A stretch of DNA of 64,000 bases from Protopterus annectens. Its lineage: Eukaryota > Chordata > Ceratodontiformes > Protopteridae. Under the pieces are notes generated by a model. It was not told where the DNA came from. It worked only from the letters and a program-made list of their open reading frames with translations, and did not search any database. Positions within the stretch are counted from its first letter, which is position 1, and each line of letters begins with the position of its first letter. The stretch is taken from NCBI RefSeq assembly GCF_019279795.1, contig NC_056743.1:1782939466-1783003465 (forward strand). The letters are read 5' to 3'. This document shows, piece by piece, positions 14,866 through 26,517 of the stretch. The position numbers were made by a program, and so were the translations under genes.

Positions 14866-15090
14866 TGGTGCAGTGGTGCTGTGTTTACCATTGTCACCTC
14901 ACAGTAAGAAGTTCTCCAGTTCTTTTCTTGCTGGGGTGCCTTCTGTGTGGAGTTTGCATGTCCTCCCTGTGTTTGTGTGGGTTTGCTCCAGTTTCCTCCA
15001 ACGTTTCAAGGATATGCATCTACAGCATTTCTCCCCAGGCCTGTGCTGAAAATGGGCACTGTCCCATCAGACTTTCCTGGTAAACTAATG
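14866..15090 (+). mobile_element. V-SINE-like SINE copy
   Basis: A tRNA-like head (GCAGTGGTGCTGTGTTTACC, then a weak B box) is followed by a central domain containing CCTTCTGTGTGGAGTTTGCA and TCCTCCCTGTGTTTGTGTGG. This is the conserved core I associate with V-SINEs, present widely in fish, lungfish and amphibians. The 3' tail is shortened compared with the copy at 55.3 kb. Confidence 0.7.
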
Positions 15091-15099
15091 TTAAGTAAA

Positions 15100-15552
15100 T
15101 AATCTTACATTTAATATAGAACATTCACTATGCTAAAGTAATAATAGGAAAACGTTTCCTTACTTACCTGGTGTAGTACCACACATTCTCAGAATTAGAT
15201 AAACAAAGAGGAGACAAAGAATGGACCAATAAGGAAATGTTCCAATTCTGCCACTTACAATGGAAGCCTGCTAAATAGATTAGGGAGTAACTCTGGACGC
15301 TGGATGAAAGTTACTGACCTCAGTCATAATGACACCAAGGGCTGACTGACAGGGTGCATTAATGTTTATCTAAAGTGGTATTACTTCAGGACAGTCCAGC
15401 AGTAGAACCCAGTACTTACAGAAGTTCAAAAGACTCCAAAATTACTTATGGAGTCACTAGGAGGCCAGTTATTACTCCCTTTCCTATACATCAAAGCACT
15501 TATAGAGTAACTACAAAAAGGGAAAAAAGTATTGAATAACCTTTGATATATG
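15100..15552. other. No recognisable feature
   Basis: A spacer between two V-SINE-like copies in which I see no gene, repeat or structured element. Confidence 0.4.
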
Positions 15553-15785
15553 ATGCAGTGGTGGTGCTGCGGTAGCGTTGTCGCCTCACAGTAAAATGTC
15601 CTGTTCAATTCTCAGCTAGAGCGTCTTCTGTGTGGAGACATGCATGAATGGGCATACCTTCATTGAAGGTTGTGCGTCAGGGCCGGCAACTCGGCACATA
15701 AAAATCTACTGCCAAATCATTAGCGGACCGGAGTTCCGCTGTGGCATCCCCTAACTGGGAAAAGCCAAAAGACACAACAACCAGA
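15553..15785 (+). mobile_element. V-SINE-like SINE copy (internally shortened)
   Basis: The head (GCGGTAGCGTTGTCGCCTCA) and the 3' tail (GTGGCATCCCCTAACTGGGA followed by AAAGCCAAAAGA) match the copy at 55.3 kb, but much of the central domain is missing. The retained tail shows this is the same family as the 14.9 kb copy. Confidence 0.7.
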
Positions 15786-16039
15786 GTTATATGATGGGTT
15801 GCCATTTTGGGACAGATAGGGTAAAAGGTACTAGACAGCCTGTTTTTGTCAGCTATAGAAGCAGAGCAGTGTTATAACTCCTGACCTGAATGCCAATTTA
15901 CTTTCCACAGAAACCAGGTAGAGAAGTAGTCATATCTAGTGCAATAACAGAGACGCTTTCAAAAACATAGCTATGATTCTGAAAGGATCTTTGCCCAAGT
16001 CTAGTATGTGACAATATATATCTGTAATCCTAGCTCTTT

Positions 16040-18480
16040 TTAGGTGGCTAACATTAAGGCAGTTGCCAGACAGTTTGTCCTACTGTATGGGCAGGATAGT
16101 TTACTTCCAGAGAGTTTCATGGATCAAGGAATCCCTTTTATGTCCTGGGTTCAGACGAGAACTTCCAAGTACCATTTATAGATAGATGGTTTAGTGGAAG
16201 GCTTCAATAAAATTCTAAAAGGAAATGTTGTATAAGATTTTTGACAAAGAAAGGAAAAAACATATATACCACAGATGTCCACAGCATTTTCACTGTTAGA
16301 GAGCTATTACATGAATGCCAGTCTGAGTGGAATATTAGATGCAATAAAATAATCTTGAGAAGTGTAAAATACGTCTTCAACTTAATTTAATAGAGCATAT
16401 GTTCCCAGTGTAAGACAGTGTAGAAGTTATGTTAGCAACTAAAACAGCACATGACTAAAATTCCATAATCTCTGGTTCACACTTATAACAAGGTTTCAGC
16501 AACTGGGGCATTTTACCCTGGAATTTGGGCTTTGCTTCTCATAATGACTGGAGTCAAAAAGTTGTAAGTCACTTGGCAGGGGGGCCCTATGAGGCAATGA
16601 AAGAGTGAGTCTGACTAAATATATAATGTCCCAACTTGATAAATGAATATGACAAGAGCTATACCATGTAATGTTATAAAATCCTAGGGAAAGTATGGAG
16701 ATTTCCTGTAACATGGTGTACATTTCAAGGTCTTACTCTGATCCAGAAATATGAATATGAAAATATGAAAACACTGGCAATTTACTAAAGAAAGCAGGTG
16801 AAGATGTTACTAATAAGAATAAAGATGCAGTTTTTTCTTTACCTGGATGAACTAATGTGATTAAATCATGACACTTTGGCACAGTCAGGCAAAAAAAAAA
16901 AAAAAAAAAAAAGATGAAGCTGAAACCATACAGAAATCTCAAGGCCAATTTACGTGAAAGTATTAATGTGGAGGTAAAAATATTCTATTTGTAAGGAGGA
17001 ATGCTGAGATCCACAGAGAATGGGGTAGCCTATTGTGCAGGTGCCCAAGCCAGGTGAATACATATGCTTTTGTAAAACTTTAGGCAGCTGAACCCAATTT
17101 TCCGGCATAATTCATACTCAATGAAATGGGTTGATTAACTCAGTGAGATGTTGGGATCTGCCAGATGCCTCATGACTTTGGACATAAGAAAAAGGGTACT
17201 AACAGGTGCTGCTCACAAGGAAGGCAAAGTGAAAGGTATCTTTTCCTATAAAGGATGGATGGGCCCAGTAGCTAGGCCTCCTATTTGGGTTGCATGGAGC
17301 CTCAAGAACTTCCCAACAGTAATTATTAGACATTTACAGTCACTGAGCCATTATGCAGATGCATACATAGATGAAATAACCATCTGCAGTCTGGGATGGG
17401 CATCCCATCTACCTCAGATGCAGTCAATACATGACTCCTTTAGAGAAGCAAGGCTGAAGGTCATGGCTAATAGCTAAGGCCAGCCTTGGAAAGATGGAAA
17501 CTGTCCAAAGCTGGCCTTAGCTATTTTCACAAACAAAGTATGTGCAATCTTGAGACCCCATTTTGCTGCATCTATATTACAACATCAAAGCTTTAGTTAA
17601 TCAAATAACTAAAGCTCACTCTTGTAACACTTCCCATGGTTGAATAAAAAAAAAAACTTTACATCCGAAGTCAAGTGGGGGTCTTCACCCCCCTCACACC
17701 CCGATGTAAGAGGCTGTGCCTCCCACACCCCCCTACCTAAATATACCAACTCTGGGATCACTCCAAATAGGAGAAATGGGCATACTCCACAGAACGGCCA
17801 AAGGAAGTGTTTCCCTGGGTTAAATCGGCTGCTCGACAATTTATGGTTTCGATATTACAAGTTCAAGCTTTACTTTTTCAATTAAGTAAAGCTTCGATCT
17901 TGTAATATACAAACATTTTGCTACTTTCCCTGCCTTTTGACAGACATGACAGGGTCCATTACTTACATTGTCTCAAGTATACTGAGGTGAGGTGACAGGG
18001 ATTTCCTTTGATGAAAGTAGTCCTTTATTTGTCTCAGTTCTGGTGACAACAAGCTGTTGGCATGAGTCCACTATTCAGACATCTGCCTCAGATCGTCACC
18101 TGGGGGCCATACTGTCACATATGGCTGGGAATGAGGAACATCCTATCAAGCATTTAGTTTTATGCCATTTGTTAGAGAGGCAACTGATAGTTATTGAAAG
18201 GGAATGCTTGCATGAGATGAAATTTACATTACTTCCTCCTTGGCCAGAGTATCCAGTTGATCACTAAGCATGCTTCTCTGCAATGGCTCAGCAAGGAATG
18301 GAATAGGAACTCATGGATCACACCTGTGCTTTTTAGACTTTCAGTCTTTTGCACAGACTGTTTGCCCCAAATGGGTTTTGTTACCCCATAGCAAAGCTTG
18401 TGTCTCCCTGCCCTGGAATCTTCTATCGCTCAGTCCCTGCATTTTGAACTGAAGAAGTTGGTATATGGTGAGTGGGGGAA
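16040..18480 (+). mobile_element. Decayed Ty3/gypsy fossil, possibly Gmr1-like order
   Basis: Three separate similarities to gypsy pol lie in the same orientation: an integrase-core-like stretch at about 16100-16240, a reverse transcriptase segment at about 17148-17477, and an RNase H segment at about 17992-18260. A purine-rich tract near 18468-18480 may mark the 3' LTR border. Integrase therefore precedes reverse transcriptase, the order known from Gmr1-type gypsy elements and seen more clearly at 36.0-43.4 kb. Sequence between the three is unassigned. The element is heavily broken and old. A hairpin-ended element lies between the RT and RNase H parts. Confidence 0.5.
17573..17909 (+). mobile_element. 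Hairpin-ended element family, copy 3 (337 bp)
   Basis: Terminal inverted repeats begin TATATTACAA at both ends. Within each end a hairpin is centred on AGCTTTA/TAAAGCT. The left one is about 17588-17615 (arms AGCTTTAGTTA and TAACTAAAGCT) and the right one about 17867-17893. The innermost shared pair is G-C on the left and C-G on the right when the ends are aligned, a compensatory difference that keeps the stem. The interior carries the family's C-rich module (GTGCCTCCCACACCCCCCTA, then CCTAAATATACCAACTC) at about 17716-17752. No coding capacity. Confidence 0.72.
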
Positions 18481-20821
18481 TTGCTGAGATACTAAAAAAA
18501 CTTGTATTAGCCGAGGTTCAGGCTTACAGCAGGTTAACAGAAAAGAGGCTGACCTGTCCAGTTGTGAGATGATTTTAAACCACCTGACCTGAGTAAGTCA
18601 AAACTGAAGTGGTATAAACAGAGATAGAGAATTCTATAAGTGTATGAGTTGGTCCGTAGAAAATAACAATGTGCAGATTCTGAAAAGGACTTTACAGAAA
18701 CATGAAGCAGGAAGAACTGTGTTGTGAAAGCTGGTCACTCCCTAGGAGAAAAGTACTATATTTAGCTGTGAGGATTAAGTTATTGTTTCCTGGAATTAAA
18801 GTTATTGCAAGTGAGTAACAGAAGGAGACAGAATAAAATACTGCAGTGAGTGAGAAAAGAAACTACCGAGAGACCACAACATCCGCAAGGACAGCTGATG
18901 TTTCTGTCTTTAGTTGAGTGAAAGCAACATCTTTTTAAGTTCTAGTTTAAAGAAGGAAGATGGTCTAGAAAGAAAGAAAGAAAGAAATTCTGATTATCTC
19001 TATGTCTCTCAGAGCAATGTTTACATTTTTCTAGAGGGCTGAGTTTGACCCAAACAAGGACAAGGAGCCAGCCTTGTCACAGTGCATACACTGAGTATGC
19101 CTGGAGATACTGATGTGTTCATCTAGAAGTAACCCTTGGCAGGCAGTCCCCCATCCAGCAAAATAATGCAGATTATGTATATGTAGTAAAAACAGCAATA
19201 TAATTTTTCAGAACAGTGTACTTTGGTAAGTATTCAACCAGAGAGATGTACTGTACATACATGTAAGAGACAATCAAACAGTGCAAACAACCCATGTGCA
19301 AAGACATTTAAATGACAGCAATACAATATTACCCACACAAAAGAAATACAGATTTATCTGGCTTCATCAACAATCAATTGACTTAAAGCCCACTTAGCTG
19401 GGACTAGCTGACTAATGAATATCACTGGTACTTTTTTTAAGTGGGTGTGAAAGTCTTCATCCAAGATGAGACACCCTGCTCTCTTAAAGTTATGTAAGTT
19501 TGATGAAAAGCAGTTTGGTCGCATATGGCAGTTTAAGCAAACTTTGGTCAATCTGTTTGTACTGAAGTGACTAAGTGCCAGAATATATACTGAAATATAT
19601 GAAAATTAAAATCAGCATGGCTAATTTAGGTGATAAAATGACATAACAGGCTTAGTCAGAATGTGTAATTATTATAGTTGTTATAATAGTCAGATTGACA
19701 TAACTTATAATAGAATGGCTTAAATCAGCACTTATGTGGATGTTTCTTACATGCTGGAGGACAGGTGTGCTATCAGTGTTAAGATCAAGACATTTCTTCA
19801 CACTGAATCATCCAGCTTTAAAAAAGAGTTTGACAGTAATGCAACTTTTTTTAGCAAGTACCATAAACGTACAAACTCAATCCATTTAGGTGTGTAACTT
19901 GGAAATGCTGATGCAGAAACATCAGTAGTCATTTGGCATTAATCAAAAGTAGTGATCGCCTTGACTATGACAATTCAATCTTCTGAGGTCAGGATCATAA
20001 CTGTTTTCCAACAGACATGGGACTATGGGACTAATGGATGACTTTGTGAAAGAGATGTTATCCTGTCAGAAGGAGAAAATGGGGTCTTTGTGGTATCAAG
20101 GTATTTACAGAATGCTATACCTTCAAGGGGCACAACATTCAGAACCTGTCCAGGTTGTGTGGTGCTGTCTCAGACTTTTACATGTGGCAAATAGCACACA
20201 CTTTTAGTGTTTGAGAAATGCTGTCCTCCATATCAATATGTGAACATTTGCTTTATAAACTAGACTGAAAGTCTGCAGTCTTTGGCTGTTGCATACAATA
20301 AGATCATCACCATACTTCAGTACTTTCTAATTATGGATTTATAATTGGTAGAGAGTTGTCAAAGTCTACTGAAAGATGAGGGCCAAAGCATGAACCTTGG
20401 GAACAATAGCTTTATGCTGCTGAAATTAGACAGTGTCTTACCTATTTTCACTCTGAAGGGCCTGTTGTTTTGAACGTTGTAGAATTATATTGGGGAACGT
20501 TTTGCAAAGCTAGTGCTTTGCAGGACTTTAAGAAGGAATATGTAGGGTGATTTGGAGGAGTAACTGGCTAACACTATAACAAGCTTCAGTTAATGCTACG
20601 AACTTTAAGCCATTGATCTATCCGTAGTGTATGCATGACAGATCAGCATCAGTCACATTTATAGAACAGAAGCTGCACTTCCTCTGTCATCAGTTTTTAG
20701 ATGGGCTTCCTATAGAAATGTCGGTACTCAAAATGCCAAGTGCTGACATGCCAAAAAGAAGAAAAAAGAGTGAAAATCCATGAGTAGAGAGAATCTCAAA
20801 CATTGCTTTGCTCCTTCAAAC
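18481..20821. other. No recognisable gene
   Basis: The first few hundred bases may be LTR of the gypsy fossil that ends at about 18480, but no second LTR was found to confirm this. The only other item is a short (GAAA)n run at about 18968-18986. No coding or RNA gene was recognised. Confidence 0.4.
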
Positions 20822-20945
20822 TTTTTTTTTCCGCACAGGGGCAAGCCCCACTGCACCACCCAATGTGAGGGGAAAGCTCCACACCCATGAACTTATATTG
20901 CCATACCTCAGAGAAAATGGAATATTTTAGGAAATGGCCATCATG
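20822..20945 (+). repeat. Hairpin-family C-rich module, isolated fragment
   Basis: After a T-rich run, CAGGGGCAAGCCCCACTGCA leads into CCAATGTGAGGGG, a CTCCACACCC block, an ACTTATATTGCCATACCTC block and a GGAAATGGCCAT block. They occur in the same order as in the module at 17660-17790. Terminal hairpins were not identified here. Confidence 0.5.
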
Positions 20946-21547
20946 GACCTAGTATATGTAAGCCTTCTTTTTCAGCCATTCAGTCTCCATGTTTCAGGGC
21001 TTGTTCTAAAGAGTTTAGCATTTAAAAGAGTTAACTTTTGGATTGCATAGTCAGATAATGTAGAATCATGTTTAGTCTGCAATGTTCAGTTTTAGTCAGG
21101 GAAGGAAATATTGACATCTATCTGAAAGCTAATATCTTCCACACTGTTATGATCCTGATAAGTTTAGCATGTGATCCAGCATGAGAATGAAATAGAATCT
21201 TTACTTTTGTAAGAACTAAAGGTCATTTAAGTTGTACACAAAGTTGCATTTATTTAGACAGTTAAATAGTTATTAAGCATTTATCTTTCTGTGGGGGGGG
21301 GGGGCAAGGTCAGGCAGATCTTCAAAGAAATTAAGTATGTTCTTCCTGATGATTATTTGAAAATAGAAGGAAGGGATCCATTTTTTTATACTATTTGGCT
21401 GAGGAGAAGGGTAAGAATAAACTTTCTGCTAGGAAGGAAGCTATGAATGCTAGAATGACTGACGGGACTCACTGAGTCCTATAAGGAAACTAGATTAGAA
21501 ATGTTTACTATACTGATAATTACAATAATCAAATTAAGGAAAACTCT
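20946..21547. other. No recognisable feature
   Basis: No gene or named repeat was seen, apart from a G10-12 homopolymer near 21293-21303. Confidence 0.4.
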
Positions 21548-21657
21548 AGCAGGACGGCAGTGTAGTCTAAGGTGTCAGACTCAAGGATAAAATCATTCAC
21601 TCATTTAGAGTTATTGGTCTCTAGACAGAGGCATAGGTTCAAATCTCACTTCTGACA
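21548..21657 (+). pseudogene. Intron-bearing tRNA-Leu(CAA) relic
   Basis: The sequence follows vertebrate tRNA-Leu(CAA). It has CAGGA of the acceptor stem, GTCTAAGG of the D arm, CAGACTCAAG with anticodon CAA at 21582-21584, an intron-like stretch of about 26 bases, a variable arm, a GGTTCAAATC B box at 21637-21646 and CTTCTGACA as the 3' acceptor end. Vertebrate tRNA-Leu(CAA) genes are known to have an intron at this place. The first two acceptor pairs and the anticodon stem are mismatched, so it is a pseudogene or the 5' part of a SINE. Confidence 0.7.
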
Positions 21658-21890
21658 GTAGGTCTGGCAAATCGTTCAGATGATTAAGGCTTAATGATGT
21701 TAACAAGCTGCCTCCTGGGGTCCAGGATTTGATTCCTTCAACCCATTATTCCCACTGAGTGACTTTGAACAAGTTTTTTAACCAGACAGTGCTTTGGGGC
21801 AATTCAGAAATTGTACTATGGTTCTTCAATGGTCTCCTGAACTGCATGCTTTGTAACTACACAGGAAATAAAAAATATATACCTAACCAT
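21658..21890 (+). mobile_element. CORE-SINE/MIR-like SINE
   Basis: A second tRNA-like head (GATTAAGGCTTAATGATG, then GGATTTGATTCC as B box) is followed by CACTGAGTGACTTTGAACAA and GTTTTTTAACCAGACAGTGC. That resembles the conserved CORE segment of MIR and related SINEs. It directly follows the tRNA-Leu-like unit, so the two could form one dimeric-headed SINE. Confidence 0.6.
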
Positions 21891-23739
21891 AGAGTAGGCT
21901 ACCTTATGATGTAGTTTGACCTTCTGTAAGTTTGTTTTCCAATCATTAAGGGCACTTAAGCACCAATACAAAACATTTTAAAGGAACCAATCTGAGCAGT
22001 CACTTTAAAACATTCAAATGTAGCAAAACCTGTACCAAAAATAAGTCAGAACAATGCAGGTAGAGTTATCAAACACATCATAGAAATGGTCATGTAAAGC
22101 AATGTATTAATAGGACCTATTGTAATAAAAACAGATAAGCTAGTTATTTTCTAATTCACATTCTAGCTTTATTGAATGCCAGCTTCATTACATAAAGGGA
22201 CAAAGCTATGGCTATGGCCCAGTGACATGGATACTGTTACCAACCAAATTTCTGGAGGAGTCCACGGGGGGGGGGGTGAATGACAAGTATTGCCTCCTTG
22301 CCTCTCCCAGGGTGAAGGGTGGGGTGGGCATATGTTTTGGCCCATGCTCTCCACCTACAATAGTCAGTGAACACCAGAGATGAATGGCGTTATCTGTCTT
22401 CAAGGGGGGCTATGGATTAGAAGAGGTGGGTAACAAGCCCTCAAATTGTTCCATTGTATAGCCACCACTTGAGACCTTGCTTGTGTGTGTAGGAGAATGG
22501 TAAGGAATAAACAAAAATTCCCTAATGGCTGCCTAGATTACTGCCATACCATGATCTGCTATCACCTATTAGGGAATAAATGGGTGGAGCCACAAATAAT
22601 CAATCATAGATAGTTGTCAGGTGTGGTAGGGAGCCCAGACAAATTGTATTTTATTATGCACCCACAATGCTCATTTCAGTGACTCAATTAAAGCACTACA
22701 GTGATTCATATATGGAAAGTGACATTGATTTGGTGGCTTCAAATGCTGTAGTAAAATATGAAATTAAATTTTGCTTTCCATGTATTAAAAAACTGATGAA
22801 AACTCAGCCTACTGAAGAGCTGTGCTGTTGAGAGACATAGCTTGAATAGAGCACTACACAACAAAAACTGATGACAGCAGAACTTATGGATATACCAATA
22901 AATACTCACTGGAGTACAATCTTTTATTTTTAAGTAGCAACCAAATATAATTTTATTGTTATCACAGCATTTCTGAGTTTTAAAAGTACAGGACATTACT
23001 GCTGCACAATATGATTTATTTTATTCATCCTAATAACAATCTGACTGATTGCTTTTAAAGGAGAAACAGTCTGATCTGATGTGTAGCTATCCTGAAACTT
23101 GGGGTAGGTAATATTTAAGAAATATGAATACAGACTCATACTTCTTGTCCCCTATCCTGGTTTGGGCTTCTGTCTGTCTGTCTGTCTGAGACAAGTTAAT
23201 TATTATTGGAATAAATGTGATGTAATAAACTAGCTATTAACAGGACATTAAAATAAAATGTTTATAAAGCATAAGTGTAAGCATCTCTTTCAGATGAGTC
23301 AAAGGTGAAATAAGGTAGGTAAATTCAGTGACATAAAGTAAGCAAAATAAAAAAAGAATAATGTCAGTGTACTCAAGAAAACACAAAGGAATTATAGTGA
23401 GAAAGCACATTACTAATGTGAAAACTAAAACAAAGAAAAAAAATAATATTACCTTAAATATTCTGTCACAAATGGAAATACTTCCAGCCCAGCTATCTGG
23501 AATTTTGTAAACAATTCTATGTCATTTGTGAATATTAATATGATTCATACAGAAGTGTGTGTAAAGGCGTAAAATGCTGAGTTAAATGTAACCGCAGTAT
23601 GCCCTGCTGGCTTAGAATAGAAATGCATATAAACTACTGTAATTGTGTAAATGTATATGTTTTAACAGTAGAAACTAGTACATAGAGGGTTAGCTTGCAA
23701 AACTTCAAGAAAATAAGTTGAAATTAAATTGTTTTACAA
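21891..23739. other. No recognisable gene
   Basis: Nothing coding was recognised. Simple features only: a G10 run near 22267 and a (TCTG)n run near 23172-23187. Confidence 0.4.
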
Positions 23740-24370
23740 TTCATAGGTTCATAGGTAGGTATTAGGCTATCAGCCCTGCAGCCTATACACGCCCAGCCAA
23801 AAAGGTACCCTGGCTTTTGCCACCCAAGAAAATTATTTTGCTGTGCCACTGTTGAGCAGAGCCACAGAGGTGATCCCCGGGGTGAATTTCCTATTTCCCA
23901 TCCAATCATCAAGATTCTTCTTGAAGAGTGCTAATGAGGAGTTTGTCTGATATAGATAGGTAGTTTATTCCAGAGTATGGGAAGTCTCTTGGACAGGAAT
24001 CTATCCCTCCGGCATGTTTTGTTTATTGTGATGGCAAGGTTTAGGTCCCTAGCTCATGTAGCTTGGAGGGATTGGGATTTCTTTAAGTGGAGCATGTCCA
24101 ACAGCTCTGGATTTGACATAGCTTTGTATGTTAGGCAGAGATCACCTCTGAGTAGGTGATATGCGACAGAGTAAAGCTGAAGATTTTTGAGACGGTCTGC
24201 GTAGGGCATCTGATTGAGGCCAGTAATCCTCTTTGTGAGGTATTTCTGCAGCCTTTCCAGTTGTTGTAGATGTCTTGTGAGGTACATACCAAAAGGGGCG
24301 TTGTACTCTATAATGGGTCTAATGAGTGATGAGTAGAGGGAAACAATGACCTCTTTTGTTCTGGATGAGA
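23740..24370 (-). mobile_element. CR1-type LINE, 3' end fragment
   Basis: On the minus strand this encodes the C-terminal end of a CR1-group ORF2 (YLTKRITGLNQMPYADRL, then YHLLRGDLCLTYKAM). It is followed by a short 3' UTR ending in two tandem octamers CCTATGAA (23740-23755). Octamer repeats at the 3' end are a CR1 hallmark. The sequence closely resembles the copy at 54.1-56.1 kb, which ends in the same octamers. It is 5'-truncated, as is usual for LINE copies. Confidence 0.8.
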
Positions 24371-24684
24371 ATTGTGCTATAAAATTTATCTCTCAATTTA
24401 AGTTCAGTAGCAGACACAATGTCTAGAACTAGATGTTTTTGTATTGTCTTGGAAGAGATGTAATTACTAGGTTTAAGATGCAGAAGTGTTGTATTGTTGT
24501 ATGTCTTCCATGGTCTTCAAACATCAGAGAGATAGCTATTTTACACACTGAGATGTTAAATTCTGTTAGTTTCTGACAAAGGGGCTTTAGTTTGGGAACT
24601 AAAGTCTGGTGACAAAAAATGATGTCATACAAGCTAACCCAGGAGTAATATTTGATATTAATTTAAGAACTCTCTGAGAGAGAT

Positions 24685-24715
<31 letters not shown>

Positions 24716-24719
24716 CTGT
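24371..24719. other. Unassigned, with (GA)n microsatellite
   Basis: Similarity to the other CR1 copy fades at about 24370. A GA tract lies at about 24680-24715. No gene was recognised. Confidence 0.5.
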
Positions 24720-26517
24720 GCATTTTGTATTTTGTCTTTGACGTGGAAACATCCACTCATCACCACCCTCTGCACTTGCCTTGCTGTAAGCAGGTTTTTA
24801 GGGCATAGTAGCTCTTTTAGATTCTGAAAAGAATGTAGTAAAGTATAGCTTTATTTGAGACTGTTCTGAAATGTTGTTTTAAATATTTTCTGTGATTTGG
24901 AACTCTCATGTAACTGATTACTTACTGAGTATTGTCTTGTTCTTTTACTATTTATTTATTATTAAATATATTTAAAACTATCTTTGTGGCTGATATCTGT
25001 GAAACATATTTAAGATCTGAGAGTACTTGCATATCTGTTTGGTGATACTGTACAGGCCACTCCTAAATAGCCTTGCTCTTGGTCAGACTACCATTTGGAT
25101 TATTAGTAATGTTACACAGTAGGATTGAGCACCCTTTGTTAAGGGTCTTAGAGTAGCTGATAAAGAGTTGGCTGGTGGCAGTTGGAACTATCTTATAGTC
25201 TGAGCTGAAGGGGGCATAGCTAGTAAACCTGTGCCAGCCTTTCCTAGGTGTGTGTGTGTTTGTATATAAATAAAATCTCAAAGTGTGTGTGTGTCAACTA
25301 CTTGGGCAGGGACACAAAGCACTGGTTGGACAGAGAGGGTGCTGGAGGCTTTGGCTTGGTCACTCAGCTGAAATCTCATCCCTATAGCTGTGCCAGTTGG
25401 GAGTCTTATTGGAGATCTGGAGAAAGAGGGAGAAAACAACCCCAGACTGACTGTAATCTCTGTGTGCTCTAAAGGGAAATTGCAATTTACTGTGTGTGTA
25501 CTTGTCATCCTCCCAGTGTGTATGTTCCCCACTGTTGCCAGTGGTGAGGATTGAAGCGCCTAGATTACTGGGCCAATGCAGGGCCATCACATATTAATTG
25601 GTTGGCAGTGGTGGAATACCCATGTCACATATTAATTAACTTATAATGGTTTGGATATTAAATTCCTGCAGCCTGTAAAACGTGGTCACTAAGGAAGGTG
25701 TTTGTACTCTCAATCAGCCACACAGTGAACATTCAGAGGTCCATATCACAATTGTTTTTTTTTTTGGTAGCTTCATTAGTCAGGAAGAGTAAGCAAGCAT
25801 GTCAGCAGAATGATTGTAGCCTTGGGCACAGCTGCATCACAGAATAGCAGCCAGGAGGACAATCAGACTCAGCTCTCAGAAAATGGACAGATCAACCTTT
25901 CCACAGAGGACTTAAAAATATGTCTGGAGTTAAAGAGACTTGAACTGGAGGCCAAGTGTTTGGAAATAAAAGCAGAAGAGAGACTGAGATGTCTGGAGGC
26001 TGAGGAAAATGAGAAACTGTGATGTCTGGAAGCTAAGGAGAATGAGAGGCAGATGCAACATGAAAAGGAGATGCTGACTTTTTACCAGGGTTATGGAGAT
26101 AATGTGGAAGGGAGTAACCGAACCCTAGTGTGACAGCCCTGCACTGGTCCAGTAATCAAGGAGCCTCCATCCTCACCACTGGCAACAGCTAGATGTACAA
26201 ATCTCAAAGTGTGTGTGTGTCAGCTACTTGGGCATGGACACAAATCACTGGCTGGACAGAGAGGGTGCTGGAGGTTTTGGCTTGGCCACTCAGCTGAGAT
26301 CTCGACCCTATAGCTGTGCCAGTGAGGAGTCTTATTGTGGATCTGGAAAAAGAGGGAGAAACCAGCCCCAGAATGACTTGTGATCTCTATGTGCTCATAA
26401 AGGAAATTGCACTTTATTGTGTGTGTACTTGTCATCCTCCCAGTGTGTATGTTCCCCACTGTTGCCAGTGGTGAAGATTGAGGCTCCTTGATTACTGGGC
26501 AAGTGCAGGGGCATCAC
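24720..26517 (+). mobile_element. Ty3/gypsy fossil, same family as the 36-43 kb element (broken)
   Basis: An LTR (about 24720-25591, left edge uncertain) matches the LTRs at 36.0-37.4 and 42.1-43.4 kb, including TCAAAGTGTGTGTG and GGACAGAGAGGGTGCTGGAG blocks. It is followed by a leader and the start of gag, with a coiled-coil-like LELKRLELEAKCLEIKAEE stretch also present in the larger copy. Pol is missing. Then comes a short reversed piece of LTR end (about 26130-26188) and a partial direct-orientation LTR (26194-26517). The element is severely broken and older than the nested copies further right. Confidence 0.75.

Noticed and set aside
14442-15083. Short frames near 14.4-15.1 kb as host exons
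   Set aside because: The right part overlaps a V-SINE-like copy and the rest has no recognisable motif or splice context.
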